From: Flavobacteriales bacterium
Lineage (GTDB): Bacteria; Bacteroidota; Bacteroidia; Flavobacteriales_D; Sanyastnellaceae
Direction of reading: 5' to 3'
Assembly (NCBI GenBank): GCA_947504275.1
Contig: CANNHA010000008.1
Coordinates: 1 to 39,937 of the forward strand
DNA: 39,937 nt
Shown here: in pieces, positions 1-9,400 of the stretch
Position numbering within the stretch: the stretch's first letter is position 1
Layout of the letters: each line of letters starts with the position of its first letter
Translations under genes and position numbers: made by a program
The notes under the pieces: generated by a model
What the model was told of the DNA's origin: nothing
Databases searched by the model: none
What the model saw: the letters and a program-made list of their open reading frames with translations, nothing else

Positions 1-1
1 A

Positions 2-1039
2 GAAGAAGTGGTTCAATTGGATTCTAAAATCAACGTGGTTATTCTTGACTTCGATGATGACAAGAAGAGAATTGCATTGGGCTTGAAGCAGCTTTCTGCT
101 CACCCATGGGATGCTTACCAAGACACATTGCAAGTAGGTCAAAAAGTAACGGGTAAAGTGGTTGTTTTGGCTGACTACGGTGCATTTGTTGAAGTAGCGC
201 CAGGTGTTGAAGGATTGATCCACGTTTCTGAAATGTCATGGAGTTCACATTTGCGTTCGGCTCAAGATTTCTTGAAAGTTGGACAGGATGTTGAATGTGT
301 TGTTTTGGCTGTAGAAAAAGACGAGCGCAAATTGAGCCTGGGAATGAAGCAATTGTCTTCAGATCCTTGGGAAGGTATTGAGACTCGTTTCTCAGTGGGA
401 AGCAAGCATACTGCAAAAGTTCGTGCATTCACCAACTTTGGTGTATTCTGCGAATTGGCTGAAGGCATCGACGGATTGGTTCACATTTCTGATTTGTCTT
501 GGAGCAAGAAAATCAAGCATCCATCAGAGTTCTGTGCCATCGGTGATGACATGGAAGTAGTTGTATTGGAATTGGACAAAGAAAGCCGTAAAATCAGTTT
601 GGGCCACAAACAAATTGAGGAGAACCCATGGGATGTATTTGATGCAACATTTGCTGAAGGTACACGTCACCAAGGAACTATTATCCGCAAAGAAGGTGGA
701 CACGTTGTGGTATCATTGCCATACGGTTTGGAAGGTTTCTGCGTAAGCAAAAACTTGAAGAAAGAAGATGGTTCAACTGCTAAAGTTGAAGAAACATTGG
801 AGTTTGTTGTATTGGAGTTCAATAAGAACCAACGCAAGATCAATGTATCTCACACTTCAACCTTCAAAGCAGATGAGCCAGGTGCAGAAGCTCCTAAGAA
901 GGCTCGTGCTCCTAAGAAAGTAGAAGGTGCTGACTCTAGTGCGGTGAAGGCCGTTAACGCACAAGTAGAAAAATCTACTTTAGGTGATATCGGAGCTTTG
1001 GCTGCATTGAAAGAAAAAATGGAAGGCAAAGGAGAATAA
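2..1039 (+). CDS. rpsA: 30S ribosomal protein S1, 3' part (5' end outside window)
   Basis: This is the C-terminal part of ribosomal protein S1, the RNA-binding protein that helps the small subunit engage mRNA. The reading frame is open to the window edge (first whole codon at base 2), so the N-terminal domains are missing. Visible are the end of one S1 (OB-fold) repeat, then three more: one starting at GQKVTGKV with YGAFVEV and GLIHVSEMSW, one starting at SVGSKHTA with FGVFCEL and GLVHISDLSW, and a more diverged one starting at EGTRHQG. Each closes with a K(R/K)xSLGxKQL-like strand. A Lys/Ala/Pro-rich tail follows. Codon use is strongly biased, as expected for a ribosomal protein. A hairpin terminator follows the stop. 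The identification is secure; only the start is unseen. Confidence 0.95.
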   Translation, partial: EEVVQLDSKINVVILDFDDDKKRIALGLKQLSAHPWDAYQDTLQVGQKVTGKVVVLADYGAFVEVAPGVEGLIHVSEMSWSSHLRSAQDFLKVGQDVECVVLAVEKDERKLSLGMKQLSSDPWEGIETRFSVGSKHTAKVRAFTNFGVFCELAEGIDGLVHISDLSWSKKIKHPSEFCAIGDDMEVVVLELDKESRKISLGHKQIEENPWDVFDATFAEGTRHQGTIIRKEGGHVVVSLPYGLEGFCVSKNLKKEDGSTAKVEETLEFVVLEFNKNQRKINVSHTSTFKADEPGAEAPKKARAPKKVEGADSSAVKAVNAQVEKSTLGDIGALAALKEKMEGKGE

Positions 1040-1066
1040 TCCTAAACCCTTCGTTAATAAGTATTG

Positions 1067-1099
1067 AAAAGGCTATCCGGAAGGATGGCCTTTTCTTTT
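1067..1099 (+). terminator. Rho-independent terminator after rpsA
   Basis: The stem is GGCTATCC (1071-1078) with GGATGGCC (1083-1090), one G-U wobble, closed by a GGAA (GNRA) tetraloop. It is flanked by AAAA on the left and a TTTTCTTTT tract on the right, which extends the stem. It sits 28 bases after the rpsA stop. It also argues against starting the next gene at the TTG at 1064, because that start would lie inside the hairpin. Confidence 0.85.
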
Positions 1100-1111
1100 A
1101 CCTTTTCATCA

Positions 1112-2047
1112 ATGAAAAATTGGATATTCTTAAGTGTCAGTGTATGGATCATGGTCCTGATTCCAACAATGGGTAGCGCTCAAAAATTTGAGCAGGATTT
1201 TTGGGCCAAAATGGAATCAGAAGACACTACCGGACTATTGCAGATTGCCAAGCAATGGGAGTCCAGACATCCCAACGATCCTGAACTCTATGTAGCCTAC
1301 GCCAATTACCACAGTAAAAAGGCTTTTCAAGAATTGGTACAAATGACAACAGAAAAACCTGAAGGGGTAGAGTTTCTGGAATTGACCGACAGCCTTGGAG
1401 GCAAGGGAGGGTATCTGTACAGTGAGATGACAGTGAATGACAGCAGCGTTCAAACGGCGGTTCGTTATCTTGATTTGGCCATTCAAAAATTTCCCAATCG
1501 ACTAGACTTTAGATTGGGGAAAATATTCCTGACACGTGAAAGTGAGCATTGGGATTGGATGGAATCAGAAATCACATCAACACTTCAGCAATCGGTTAAG
1601 TTGGAACACCGATGGAAAACAGAACACAATGAAAAGATCAAAGAAGCGCAACCCTATATTTATTCATCGTTACAGGAAACGTTTTATGTACTCTTCGAAT
1701 CGGGATTACCCTATGCCTATGACATCATCGAAAGAAGTTCACGACTCATCATTCAGCAGCAAGATCAAAACGTCATCGCATTGTCCAATATAGCAACTTG
1801 CTTAATGATGAAAGAGAAACATCTTGATGCGCTTACTTTTTTAAACAAAGCCTATCAAATATCGCCCAATGACATCATCATTGTTGGAAACGAAGCATTC
1901 TGCCACTGGCGCTTAGGACATTTTGAAGATGCCAAGCGATTCTATAAAATCGCACTTGAAATGGCAAAAGCGCAAAACAATGCTGAGGATATTTTGTACT
2001 ATGAGGAACAAATCCAAGAAATGGACCAGCAGATAGACAACAAATGA
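1112..2047 (+). CDS. Secreted tetratricopeptide-repeat (TPR) protein
   Basis: A 311-residue exported protein. The ATG at 1112 was chosen because upstream in-frame codons run through the rpsA terminator. From this start there is a classic signal peptide (MKNWIFLSVSVWIMVLIPT, ending near GSAQ). TPR-like helix pairs are visible, clearest near the C-terminus with NIATCLMMKEKHLDALTFLNKAY and then NEAFCHWRLGHFEDAKRFYK (read as two adjoining repeats). TPRs are protein-interaction scaffolds, and no catalytic domain is seen. The stop overlaps the next gene's ATG (ATGA at 2044), so the two are translationally coupled. Another secreted TPR protein follows two genes later. The partner is not deducible from sequence. 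Confidence 0.8.
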   Translation: MKNWIFLSVSVWIMVLIPTMGSAQKFEQDFWAKMESEDTTGLLQIAKQWESRHPNDPELYVAYANYHSKKAFQELVQMTTEKPEGVEFLELTDSLGGKGGYLYSEMTVNDSSVQTAVRYLDLAIQKFPNRLDFRLGKIFLTRESEHWDWMESEITSTLQQSVKLEHRWKTEHNEKIKEAQPYIYSSLQETFYVLFESGLPYAYDIIERSSRLIIQQQDQNVIALSNIATCLMMKEKHLDALTFLNKAYQISPNDIIIVGNEAFCHWRLGHFEDAKRFYKIALEMAKAQNNAEDILYYEEQIQEMDQQIDNK

Positions 2048-2865
2048 TTCGATTGAGTGGCATTTTAATTGGGTTAATTGTACCACTTTTCTCCATTGCG
2101 CAAAGTCTGACATTGGTGGATCTAAACTTGCGCTATGACAATCCTCAAGACGGGGTCAATGCATGGAGCAATAGAAAAAAAACAACGCTCAATTGGCTGA
2201 AGAATCAAGATGCTGATTTGTATTTCTTTCAAGAGGTCTTGCATCATCAATACATCGATTTACAAGAACAATTGGATGGCTATCAATCCTACGGCGTTGG
2301 CCGAGAGGATGGACATGAAAAAGGAGAGTATTGTCCTGTATTTTTCAAAACCAATCGTTTTGAATTGAAAGATACTTTAACCATTTGGCTATCGCAAAAT
2401 TCTGCTGTTCCGAGTAAAGGGTGGGATGCTGCTTGTGAAAGAATCGCCTCATTGGTAATATTGAATGACAAGTTGGACAATAAGACATTGGTTTGTATCA
2501 ACACACATTGGGATCACATCGGTAAAATTGCGCAAGAAAAAAGTGCTGAAATGATAAGCACTCTCATTGATTTGTGTCCGGCACCCTATCAAATATTGGG
2601 TGGAGATTTCAATGTCACCTCTAATCATACGGGGCTTCAAAAAATATCTGAAAAACTCAATCTTATGCAAGCGCGTGACAGCAGAGATACTTATCATGGA
2701 TTCAAAGATGAGATCACCACAGAAAATGGCCCAATTGATTTAATATTTTCATCTGATGCCCTCAAGGCAACAAAACTTGAATATTTCCGTCATTCAACTG
2801 AAGGCAAATTGCTTTCTGATCATGACGCCATTTCCGTTGAATGGATAAAAGTAAAAAATGACTAA
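2044..2865 (+). CDS. Secreted endonuclease/exonuclease/phosphatase-family protein
   Basis: A 273-residue protein of the EEP (DNase I-like) superfamily, metal-dependent phosphodiesterases or phosphatases. A signal peptide (about residues 1-20, ending SIAQ) sends it out of the cytoplasm. The family signatures appear in order: LRYDNPQDG-NAWSNRK near residue 30, metal-binding Glu in FFQEVL (E64), GVGREDG, the NTHWDH strand, GGDFNVT and the C-terminal catalytic SDHDAI. This layout matches the common Bacteroidota exported EEP proteins. The substrate (nucleic acid, phospholipid or phosphosugar) cannot be read from sequence. It is coupled by a 4-base overlap to the TPR gene upstream. Confidence 0.88.
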   Translation: MIRLSGILIGLIVPLFSIAQSLTLVDLNLRYDNPQDGVNAWSNRKKTTLNWLKNQDADLYFFQEVLHHQYIDLQEQLDGYQSYGVGREDGHEKGEYCPVFFKTNRFELKDTLTIWLSQNSAVPSKGWDAACERIASLVILNDKLDNKTLVCINTHWDHIGKIAQEKSAEMISTLIDLCPAPYQILGGDFNVTSNHTGLQKISEKLNLMQARDSRDTYHGFKDEITTENGPIDLIFSSDALKATKLEYFRHSTEGKLLSDHDAISVEWIKVKND

Positions 2866-2879
2866 ATCTAGTAAATCAA

Positions 2880-3968
2880 ATGCCCAGTAACTTGAAAACA
2901 AGGTTCATCATATCTTTTGCATCATTAATGCTCATGATGCTCTGTGAATTTTCTTCATTGGCACAATTAGACTCTGCTTCTTTGGCATTTGAAAAGTCCA
3001 ATCTGTCTCGAGAAAGTTTTGAAAATGACCGTCCAAATGAAAGTCTCAAGCACATGTTGGAGGCGCATCGATTGGACCCCAACAACATCATTTACACCTT
3101 TGAATCTGGATACCTTCAATATTTACTGAAAGATTACAAAGGAGCCATACAAACAATGACTCCGCATGTTCAGCATATAGATGCCATGCCACCGTTTTTT
3201 CAATTCTTGGCCAATGCGTACTTCATGAATCATCAAGTGGATGAATCCATAACACTTTTGGATGTTGCCCTAAGCAAATTTCCAAAGAGTGGAATGCTCC
3301 ATCTTGAAAAAGGAAATATACTGGCCGAAAAAAAAGAACCTGGTCAAGCTTTGTTTTATTATCAAAAAGGAATTGCCTCAGAACCCAATTTTGCATTAAA
3401 TTACTACAAGGCTGCAATGATATATTTTCAGCAAAATCAAATTGCAGATGGTCTTCTGATGGGTGAAACATTCATGAATTTGGACAGGGATACACCTTAT
3501 ACAGAATACATGAGCGCAGAACTGTACACACAAACAAAAAAGGGTCTTCAAATAGACAGCAGCGGTCATTGGGTAACGCATTGGTGTCATTCAATGAAAG
3601 ATGATCCAACCACCTCAAGGGAAACAGTCCTAGAGCATCCTGGATTTTGCCAAGCCTACGCCTATCTTACGCAACGGTGTGATCAAAGTAAAATCTTTCA
3701 ACTTGATCTGGCCAGTATATCTGTATTCAAAGAAAACATCTTGGAATTGTACTACTTAGAAGACATGCAAAACCAATATGGAGAACCCATCTTTGAATTT
3801 CAACGTGCAGTCTTTGAACAAGGACATTTTGAAGCCTACAACCATTGGTTGATGATGATAGGTAATCCAGAGGAATTTGGACTATGGAAAGAAAGCAATG
3901 CCGATAAATGGAATGCTTTTGTTCAATGGTTCAATCGTTTTCAATTGCAGTTTCCCGAGAATGAATAA
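2880..3968 (+). CDS. Secreted TPR protein
   Basis: A 362-residue protein with an N-terminal signal peptide (hydrophobic stretch about residues 9-25, cleavage near SLAQ). Repeated 34-residue TPR-like units follow: the DRPNESLKHMLEAHRLDPNN unit, the YLLKDYKGAIQTM unit, the NHQVDESITLLDVALSKFPKS unit and the KEPGQALFYYQKGI unit. The C-terminal third (from about residue 225) has no recognised domain. It starts 14 bases after the EEP gene and its last 8 bases overlap the start of the MbnP-like gene, so it belongs to the same transcript. It may be an accessory scaffold for neighbouring exported proteins, but that is inference from position only. Confidence 0.8.
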   Translation: MPSNLKTRFIISFASLMLMMLCEFSSLAQLDSASLAFEKSNLSRESFENDRPNESLKHMLEAHRLDPNNIIYTFESGYLQYLLKDYKGAIQTMTPHVQHIDAMPPFFQFLANAYFMNHQVDESITLLDVALSKFPKSGMLHLEKGNILAEKKEPGQALFYYQKGIASEPNFALNYYKAAMIYFQQNQIADGLLMGETFMNLDRDTPYTEYMSAELYTQTKKGLQIDSSGHWVTHWCHSMKDDPTTSRETVLEHPGFCQAYAYLTQRCDQSKIFQLDLASISVFKENILELYYLEDMQNQYGEPIFEFQRAVFEQGHFEAYNHWLMMIGNPEEFGLWKESNADKWNAFVQWFNRFQLQFPENE

Positions 3969-4575
3969 GTGGTTTGTCGTCTTTTTATTTCTTGTTGGAA
4001 GTGGATTTACCAGCTGCCCTGCACAAACAATAGAAACCCAAAAACTGGAAATTCTCATTGGTCACATTCAAGCGTTCCACAACGGACATTTGGTTCATGA
4101 CGATCAACAATTCCATCATGTCAAAGAATTTCCTTTTCAATTTGAAACAAATAAATCGTATGTTGTAGATTCCTTACATTTTTTATTGGGTGTTGATAGC
4201 CTACAGCATGAATTGGGTATCGTTAGCAATGGATTAACACCGATAAACGGCATGTACTGGGCGTGGCAGAGTGGGTACATTTTTGTGAAGTGGGAAGGAT
4301 TTTTTCAGAGTGAGAAAGAGAAAGAGAAAGAGAAAGAGAAAGAGATTCGACGATTCACTTTTCATTTGGGAGGTTTTCAATATCCTTTTCGTTGCGACCA
4401 AAATTGCGCCATATCTTTAAAGAAAACAGCACCCCTGAATTCAATCCGGTTGTCTTTTGAACCAACGGAAAAATTGATTCAATTTATTTTAGAAAGCGAT
4501 TTTGAAATCATGTCTCCTCAACCTGCAGCGGTCCAAATGATGAAATTGTTTAGCCAATGTCTCATCGTTCAATAA
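3961..4575 (+). CDS. MbnP-like copper-binding lipoprotein
   Basis: A 204-residue exported protein of the MbnP family, copper-binding periplasmic proteins in which a partner MbnH enzyme converts a tryptophan to kynurenine. The ATG at 3961 gives a short signal peptide with a plausible lipobox (FTSC, Cys19). Family signatures: the N-terminal strand LEILIGHIQAF, the middle SYVVDSLHFLLGVDS, then NGMYWAWQSGYIFVKWEG with W100, W102 and W111, and FTFHLGGFQYPF. A run of five Glu-Lys pairs (about residues 118-128), encoded by a GAGAAA repeat, interrupts the domain. The gene overlaps the preceding TPR gene by 8 bases and the MbnH-like gene by 19. No methanobactin precursor or MbnB/MbnC genes are visible. 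The family call rests on motif memory plus the MbnH neighbour. Confidence 0.78.
   Translation: MNKWFVVFLFLVGSGFTSCPAQTIETQKLEILIGHIQAFHNGHLVHDDQQFHHVKEFPFQFETNKSYVVDSLHFLLGVDSLQHELGIVSNGLTPINGMYWAWQSGYIFVKWEGFFQSEKEKEKEKEKEIRRFTFHLGGFQYPFRCDQNCAISLKKTAPLNSIRLSFEPTEKLIQFILESDFEIMSPQPAAVQMMKLFSQCLIVQ
4312..4344 (+). repeat. GAGAAA hexanucleotide tandem repeat (5.5 copies)
   Basis: Five perfect GAGAAA units plus GAG, inside the MbnP-like gene and in frame, encoding alternating Glu-Lys. Because the unit is 6 bases, gain or loss of copies would change the charged loop length without shifting the frame. Confidence 0.95.
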
Positions 4576-5549
4576 TCATCTTACTGTTTCTTTTGTTTCT
4601 CTTGATGGGATTCGAATGGTTACCCACTGACTATCCCGCGCCCAAAGGCTGGCCTATTCCAACCTATTCTTTTCAAACCAATCCATACGACACCGCACAA
4701 GTGCGATTGGGAAAGTACTTGTTTTATGACCCTGTGCTTTCCAAAGACAGCACCATTTCCTGCGCCAGTTGTCACTCATCCTATAATGCATTTGCCCATA
4801 CTGATCACCCCACTTCTCACGGCATTGATGACCGAAAAGGAAAGCGCAACGCCCCTGCCCTTTTCAACTTGGCTTGGAACAAAAGTTTCATGTGGGACGG
4901 AGCCATTCACCATTTGGATTTCCAGGCGATTGCTCCCATCACAGGAAAAACCGAAATGGACAACAACCTAGAAAATATTGTCCTAAAAATCAAAAGACAA
5001 AAAAGATATGTACTCGCGTTTCAAGAGATTTTTCCTAACCAAGAAATCACTGCCAATCTCATTCTGCGCTGCTTGAGTCAATTTCAATTGTCTTTGATTT
5101 CAGCACAATCCAAATATGACTTGGTTCAAGATGGTGTTGAATTTTTTTCCATCCAAGAATGGAATGGGCAACGTTTGTATACCGCGCATTGTGGTAACTG
5201 TCATACCGCACCGCTCTTTACCAATCAGGAATTGATGTACTATAAAATACCGAGCAATGCGCAAATTGATTCTGGTCGGTATTCCATAACGAAGGTAGCC
5301 GCAGATACATTCCTCTTCAAAGTCCCTTCTTTGCGCAATTTATCATTCACGTATCCTTACTTTCACGATGGCCACCAACCGCAATTGCGGGCTGCAATTA
5401 GAGAGCATGGCTCAATGATAAGTGACCAATACCAGCTGACCGAAGACGAAATCAGCGCACTGATTTCTTTTTTAAAAACGTTAGATGATCCAACTTTTGT
5501 TTTTGATCCTCAACACCAATTTCCAAAAGCTTTCTTTCGCAATAAATAG
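4557..5549 (+). CDS. MbnH-like dihaem c-type cytochrome peroxidase-family enzyme
   Basis: A 330-residue protein of the bacterial dihaem cytochrome c peroxidase/MauG/MbnH superfamily. It has an N-terminal hydrophobic export signal (residues 5-19) and two haem c attachment motifs, CASCH (C69-H73) and CGNCH (C212-H216). Also present are LGKYLFYDPVLSKD before haem 1, RNAPALFN-WNKSFMWDG between the haems, and VPSLRN-TYPYFHDG after haem 2. The gene overlaps the MbnP-like gene by 19 bases. In characterised pairs MbnH oxidises a Trp of MbnP to kynurenine, making the copper site, so the pairing points to that role rather than simple peroxide removal. Ordinary CcpA peroxidases share these motifs, so without the neighbour the call would be only dihaem peroxidase. 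Haem attachment needs a cytochrome c maturation system elsewhere in the genome. Confidence 0.85.
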   Translation: MSHRSIIILLFLLFLLMGFEWLPTDYPAPKGWPIPTYSFQTNPYDTAQVRLGKYLFYDPVLSKDSTISCASCHSSYNAFAHTDHPTSHGIDDRKGKRNAPALFNLAWNKSFMWDGAIHHLDFQAIAPITGKTEMDNNLENIVLKIKRQKRYVLAFQEIFPNQEITANLILRCLSQFQLSLISAQSKYDLVQDGVEFFSIQEWNGQRLYTAHCGNCHTAPLFTNQELMYYKIPSNAQIDSGRYSITKVAADTFLFKVPSLRNLSFTYPYFHDGHQPQLRAAIREHGSMISDQYQLTEDEISALISFLKTLDDPTFVFDPQHQFPKAFFRNK

Positions 5550-5561
5550 TTAGCTTTGGGC

Positions 5562-6353
5562 ATGCAACTCAGCGAACTACTTTCCATCGAATCACAAGCC
5601 ATCCAATTGATCCAACAAACTGGAATGTGGATGTTAGAGCAAAGGGTGAAGCCCAAAGAAATTGAAATCAAAACGCCCAACAATTTGGTGAGTTTTGTGG
5701 ACAAGGAAAGTGAAAAACGATTGGTTGCAGGACTATCTAACATTTTTCCAACTGCGGGATTTATTGCGGAAGAGGGAACAGGAGAAAAAGCAGACGAATG
5801 GAATTGGGTCATTGATCCATTGGATGGCACAACCAATTTTCTGCACGGCGTTCCCATTTGGTGCATCAGTGTTGCCCTTTGTCACAACAATAAAGCTGTT
5901 CTTGGAATAATCTATGATCCCAACCAAGATCAATGCTTTCATGCTGTGAAGGGCAATGGCACTTATCTGAATGGCGCACCAATCCAAATCAGTCAGCAGG
6001 CTTCATTGCGCGATTCCCTCTTGGTTACAGGATTTCCCTATGATGATTTTGGACGCGAAGAGCAATACATTTCACTCTTCAGGGCATTGATGAAAAACAC
6101 CAGAGGCATCAGAAGATTGGGTAGTGCAGCTTTGGACCTGGCTTGGGTGGCCATGGGAAGATTTGAAGCTTTCTATGAATACGGACTAAACCCGTGGGAT
6201 GTGGCTGCCGGAGTTGTTATCATTGAAGAGGCCGGCGGAACTGTTACTGGGTTCCATGATGGAGACCCCATTTTTGAGGAGGACATTATGGCTTCCAACG
6301 GACACATCCACCAAGAACTGCAAAAAATCATACAGGAGCACTTCACACAATAG
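5562..6353 (+). CDS. Inositol monophosphatase family protein (SuhB-like)
   Basis: A 263-residue cytoplasmic sugar-phosphate phosphatase of the IMPase fold. Metal ligands are visible: the Glu of IAEEGTGE, then WVIDPLDGTTNF with D85 and D88, and the C-terminal NPWDVAAG (D213). The GSAALDLAWVAMGRFEAF strand precedes D213. Such enzymes need Mg2+ and hydrolyse inositol-1-phosphate or related phosphates. In bacteria SuhB homologues also act in RNA metabolism. The ATG at 5562 is preferred to an in-frame TTG at 5556, since it begins the normal family N-terminus (MQLSELLSIE). It lies 12 bases after the MbnH-like gene and probably shares its transcript, but its chemistry has no obvious link to copper. 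Confidence 0.9.
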   Translation: MQLSELLSIESQAIQLIQQTGMWMLEQRVKPKEIEIKTPNNLVSFVDKESEKRLVAGLSNIFPTAGFIAEEGTGEKADEWNWVIDPLDGTTNFLHGVPIWCISVALCHNNKAVLGIIYDPNQDQCFHAVKGNGTYLNGAPIQISQQASLRDSLLVTGFPYDDFGREEQYISLFRALMKNTRGIRRLGSAALDLAWVAMGRFEAFYEYGLNPWDVAAGVVIIEEAGGTVTGFHDGDPIFEEDIMASNGHIHQELQKIIQEHFTQ

Positions 6354-6385
6354 TTGTTTTAATTCATGGAGTTTAATTTTTTTGG

Positions 6386-6393
6386 TATATTCG
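6386..6393 (+). promoter_or_regulatory. Possible Bacteroidota -7 box
   Basis: TATATTCG matches TAnnTTCG and lies 21 bases before the ATG at 6415, in the only gap between the upstream operon and the giant secreted protein. The same octamer appears upstream of gdhA. No well-spaced TTG -33 element is evident: the nearest, at 6354, is too distant. Confidence 0.35.
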
Positions 6394-6414
6394 TTTGTAC
6401 CTAAAACCAAATCT

Positions 6415-9400
6415 ATGCGGAAACTGTTATTCATTGCGCTGTCTTTTATTTCAAGTATTTGTACCAACGCTCAAGCTCCTGCCAACGATGCGTGCGCCAA
6501 TGCCACAACACTGAACATCAACGGAGATACTTTGATGTATACCAATGTGGGAACTGTAGTTAATGGAACCAATCCAACATGCGGCGGTACAAATGCCATC
6601 AACGATGTTTGGTTTAGCTTTGTTTACGCTGGTGGAAACATCAGCATAACTACCTTTTTAACCGGAACGCTTACAGATACACGAATGGCCTTGTATAGTG
6701 CATGTGGCGGTTCTCAGCTGGTTTGCAACGATGACTTTGGTGGCACCTATGCCTCACAAATCAACGTTGGGTGTCCAACATTGTCTTTGGGTGCAACTTA
6801 TTATTTACAAGTAGGCGGATATCAAAGTTTGACAGGAACTTTCGGATTGTCCATTGTATCAACAACTGTTGTGGACTGTACTGATCCCAATGCCTCTAAC
6901 TATAATGCTTGTGCGACAATCGATGGCGGAAATTGTTTAATTACCAATGCCAATGACGCTTGTGACAATGCTGTGCTGTTGCTTCCAAATAGCGGACCTG
7001 TCAACACCACCAACATTGATGCCTCTGCCGGTGCTACGCCCGGATGTGGCGGTGCCATCAAAGATGTTTGGTTCAAATTTGTATACCAAGGAGGAAATTA
7101 CACCATAACCTTAGGAGCCTCTTCCGCAACTGATACAACGCAAGTGGTAGATACCCAAATGGCCATATACGATAACTGTGGCGGTTCCATCATTGCTTGT
7201 GACGACGATGATGCCGCGGGTAATTACAGCATGATTCGTTTTGGCTGTCCACAAGGAAATGGAACTGGAGGAGCATTCGAAGATGATCAGCTCGAGATTG
7301 GACATACTTACTACATTCAGGCTGGAGGATACAACAATACCGAGGGATTGTTCTCCATTAATTTAACCACAGCAACTGTTGCAGGTTGCACGGATTCTGA
7401 TGCTAGCAATTATAACACTTGCGCTACACAAGATAATGGAACTTGCGAATTCCCGCCTATAGCAGCCAACTTCAATTACAATGTTGTATCCAATAGCAAC
7501 AGTTGTTACACCATTCAATTCAACAACAGCAGTGAAGGAAATCAAGTCAGTCACCAATGGACCTTCAATGGCAGCGTTGATGTTTTCAATTCAAATTTGG
7601 AAAACCCAGTGGTGACTTATCCCGGACCTGGCGTCTACTCAACGACTTTGATGGTAACAGACCCAATGGGCATCACGAGCAACATCACGCAAAATGTCAT
7701 TGTTACTGAAGCCCAAATTCTAACCATTGACATTACTGCAGACAACCTTCCTCAACAGACTTCTTGGAAAGTATTCAACGCAGAAAACACACTCATTGCG
7801 CAAGGCACAACCAATGATGCAACACTTTGCATAGCCAATGAATGCCACCGCGTTGAGTTCTATGACACCGGCAGCAATGGTATCTGCTGCAACAATGGAA
7901 ATGGCGCTTACAATTTATTCCTAAACGGAGTATCCATTGCTACAGGTGGAACCTTTGGCAATTACACTTTCATTGAAGTGAATTGCGCACAAGGATCAAC
8001 GTGTGAGGATCCCATCATCGCTAGCTTGGATACATTAACCGTACCCGCCCCAAACACGTGGTATTCTTTTACCCCCAGTGTTAACGGACAATACCGCATC
8101 AGCACTTGTGGTTTGGCAGATTGCAACACCACTATTTGGTTGTATGACTACTGCAACATGGCCAATTTTGATGAAAGCAATGCCGCTACTTACACCTACA
8201 ACGACGACTTCTGTGGAGAACAAGCAGAGATTACACCCTACCTAGAAGGTGGAATAACTTACTACGTTCGTGTTGGAGATCACAACAATGACTGCGCTAC
8301 CAATGGTTATCAAATTTCATTCACCTACATGGGGCCGGTACAAGGCTGCATGGATGAGTTGGCTTGTAACTACAGCCCATTGGCTGAGATGCCTGCAACT
8401 TGTTACTACAATGGAGATCCCAATTGTAACAATCTAGGTCCCGATCTTTCAGTAGACGGCAATTTATTGTACACCTCCATGTACCAAACTACCATCAATG
8501 GAACAGATGCTTGCTTGGTGAATGAAGGTTGTTTGCAAGGACTGGGGAATCGTGAAATTATCCGTTTCTCTACAAGAATTGACAACATTGGAAACCAAGA
8601 CTATTTCATTGGTGTCCCCAATACCAACAACGAACAATTTGTTTGGGATCTCTGTCATAACCATTACCACTATGCCGGATATGCGGAATATGAACTTTAT
8701 GATGCCACTGGAAATCTTATGCCGGAAGTAGGGTTCAAAAACGGTTTCTGTGTTTTGGATTTGGGTTGCGTAACTGGAGTAGCCAAATTTGGATGCGGCA
8801 ATATGGGAATCACAGCCGGTTGTTATGATGTTTACAACGCAGGTTTACAATGCCAATGGGTAGATGTTACCGACGTTCCTGCGGGTACTTACCACCTTGT
8901 ACTAAAAACCAACTGGGACCATGATCCAGATATGTTGGGAAGATATGAATTGGCCTACAACAACAACTGGGCACAGGTTTGTTTTAGCTTTGAAAGAAAT
9001 GAAATGGATCAATTGATCAATTTCCAAAAACTACCCATGTCAGCATGCGGGATTTTAACTGACTGCTTAGGACAACCTTTTGGAAATGCGCAGCCAGACT
9101 GCCAAGGCAATTGCCCTGGACAAATCAAAAAAGGTGACATTGCCACGGACTTGATGTACGATTTGGGTGACATCTATGCGTATGGCAATGCATCCGTTGC
9201 TGAAAATCTCGGCGCAACCGATTGCAACGATTTGAATGAAGACGGTGTGGTCAGCATTGCGGATGCCACCTATTTGGATCAGTGCATACATACCCAACAA
9301 GACCAAGGAATTCTACCCGGCTTAATGGAACCATGCGCATGGGATCCTGAGATTATTGATGTTAGCGAAACCGCTACTTTGAGCATAGGCAACTTAAATA

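Noticed and set aside
1064-1111. Upstream TTG start for the first TPR gene
   Set aside because: It would place the start codon and 10 residues inside the rpsA terminator hairpin.
4312-4344. CRISPR-like or regulatory tandem repeat
   Set aside because: The units are 6 bases with no spacers and are entirely inside a coding frame.
6199-6414. N-terminal extension of the giant secreted protein
   Set aside because: This in-frame stretch overlaps the phosphatase gene and lacks a signal peptide; the ATG at 6415 starts a proper one.
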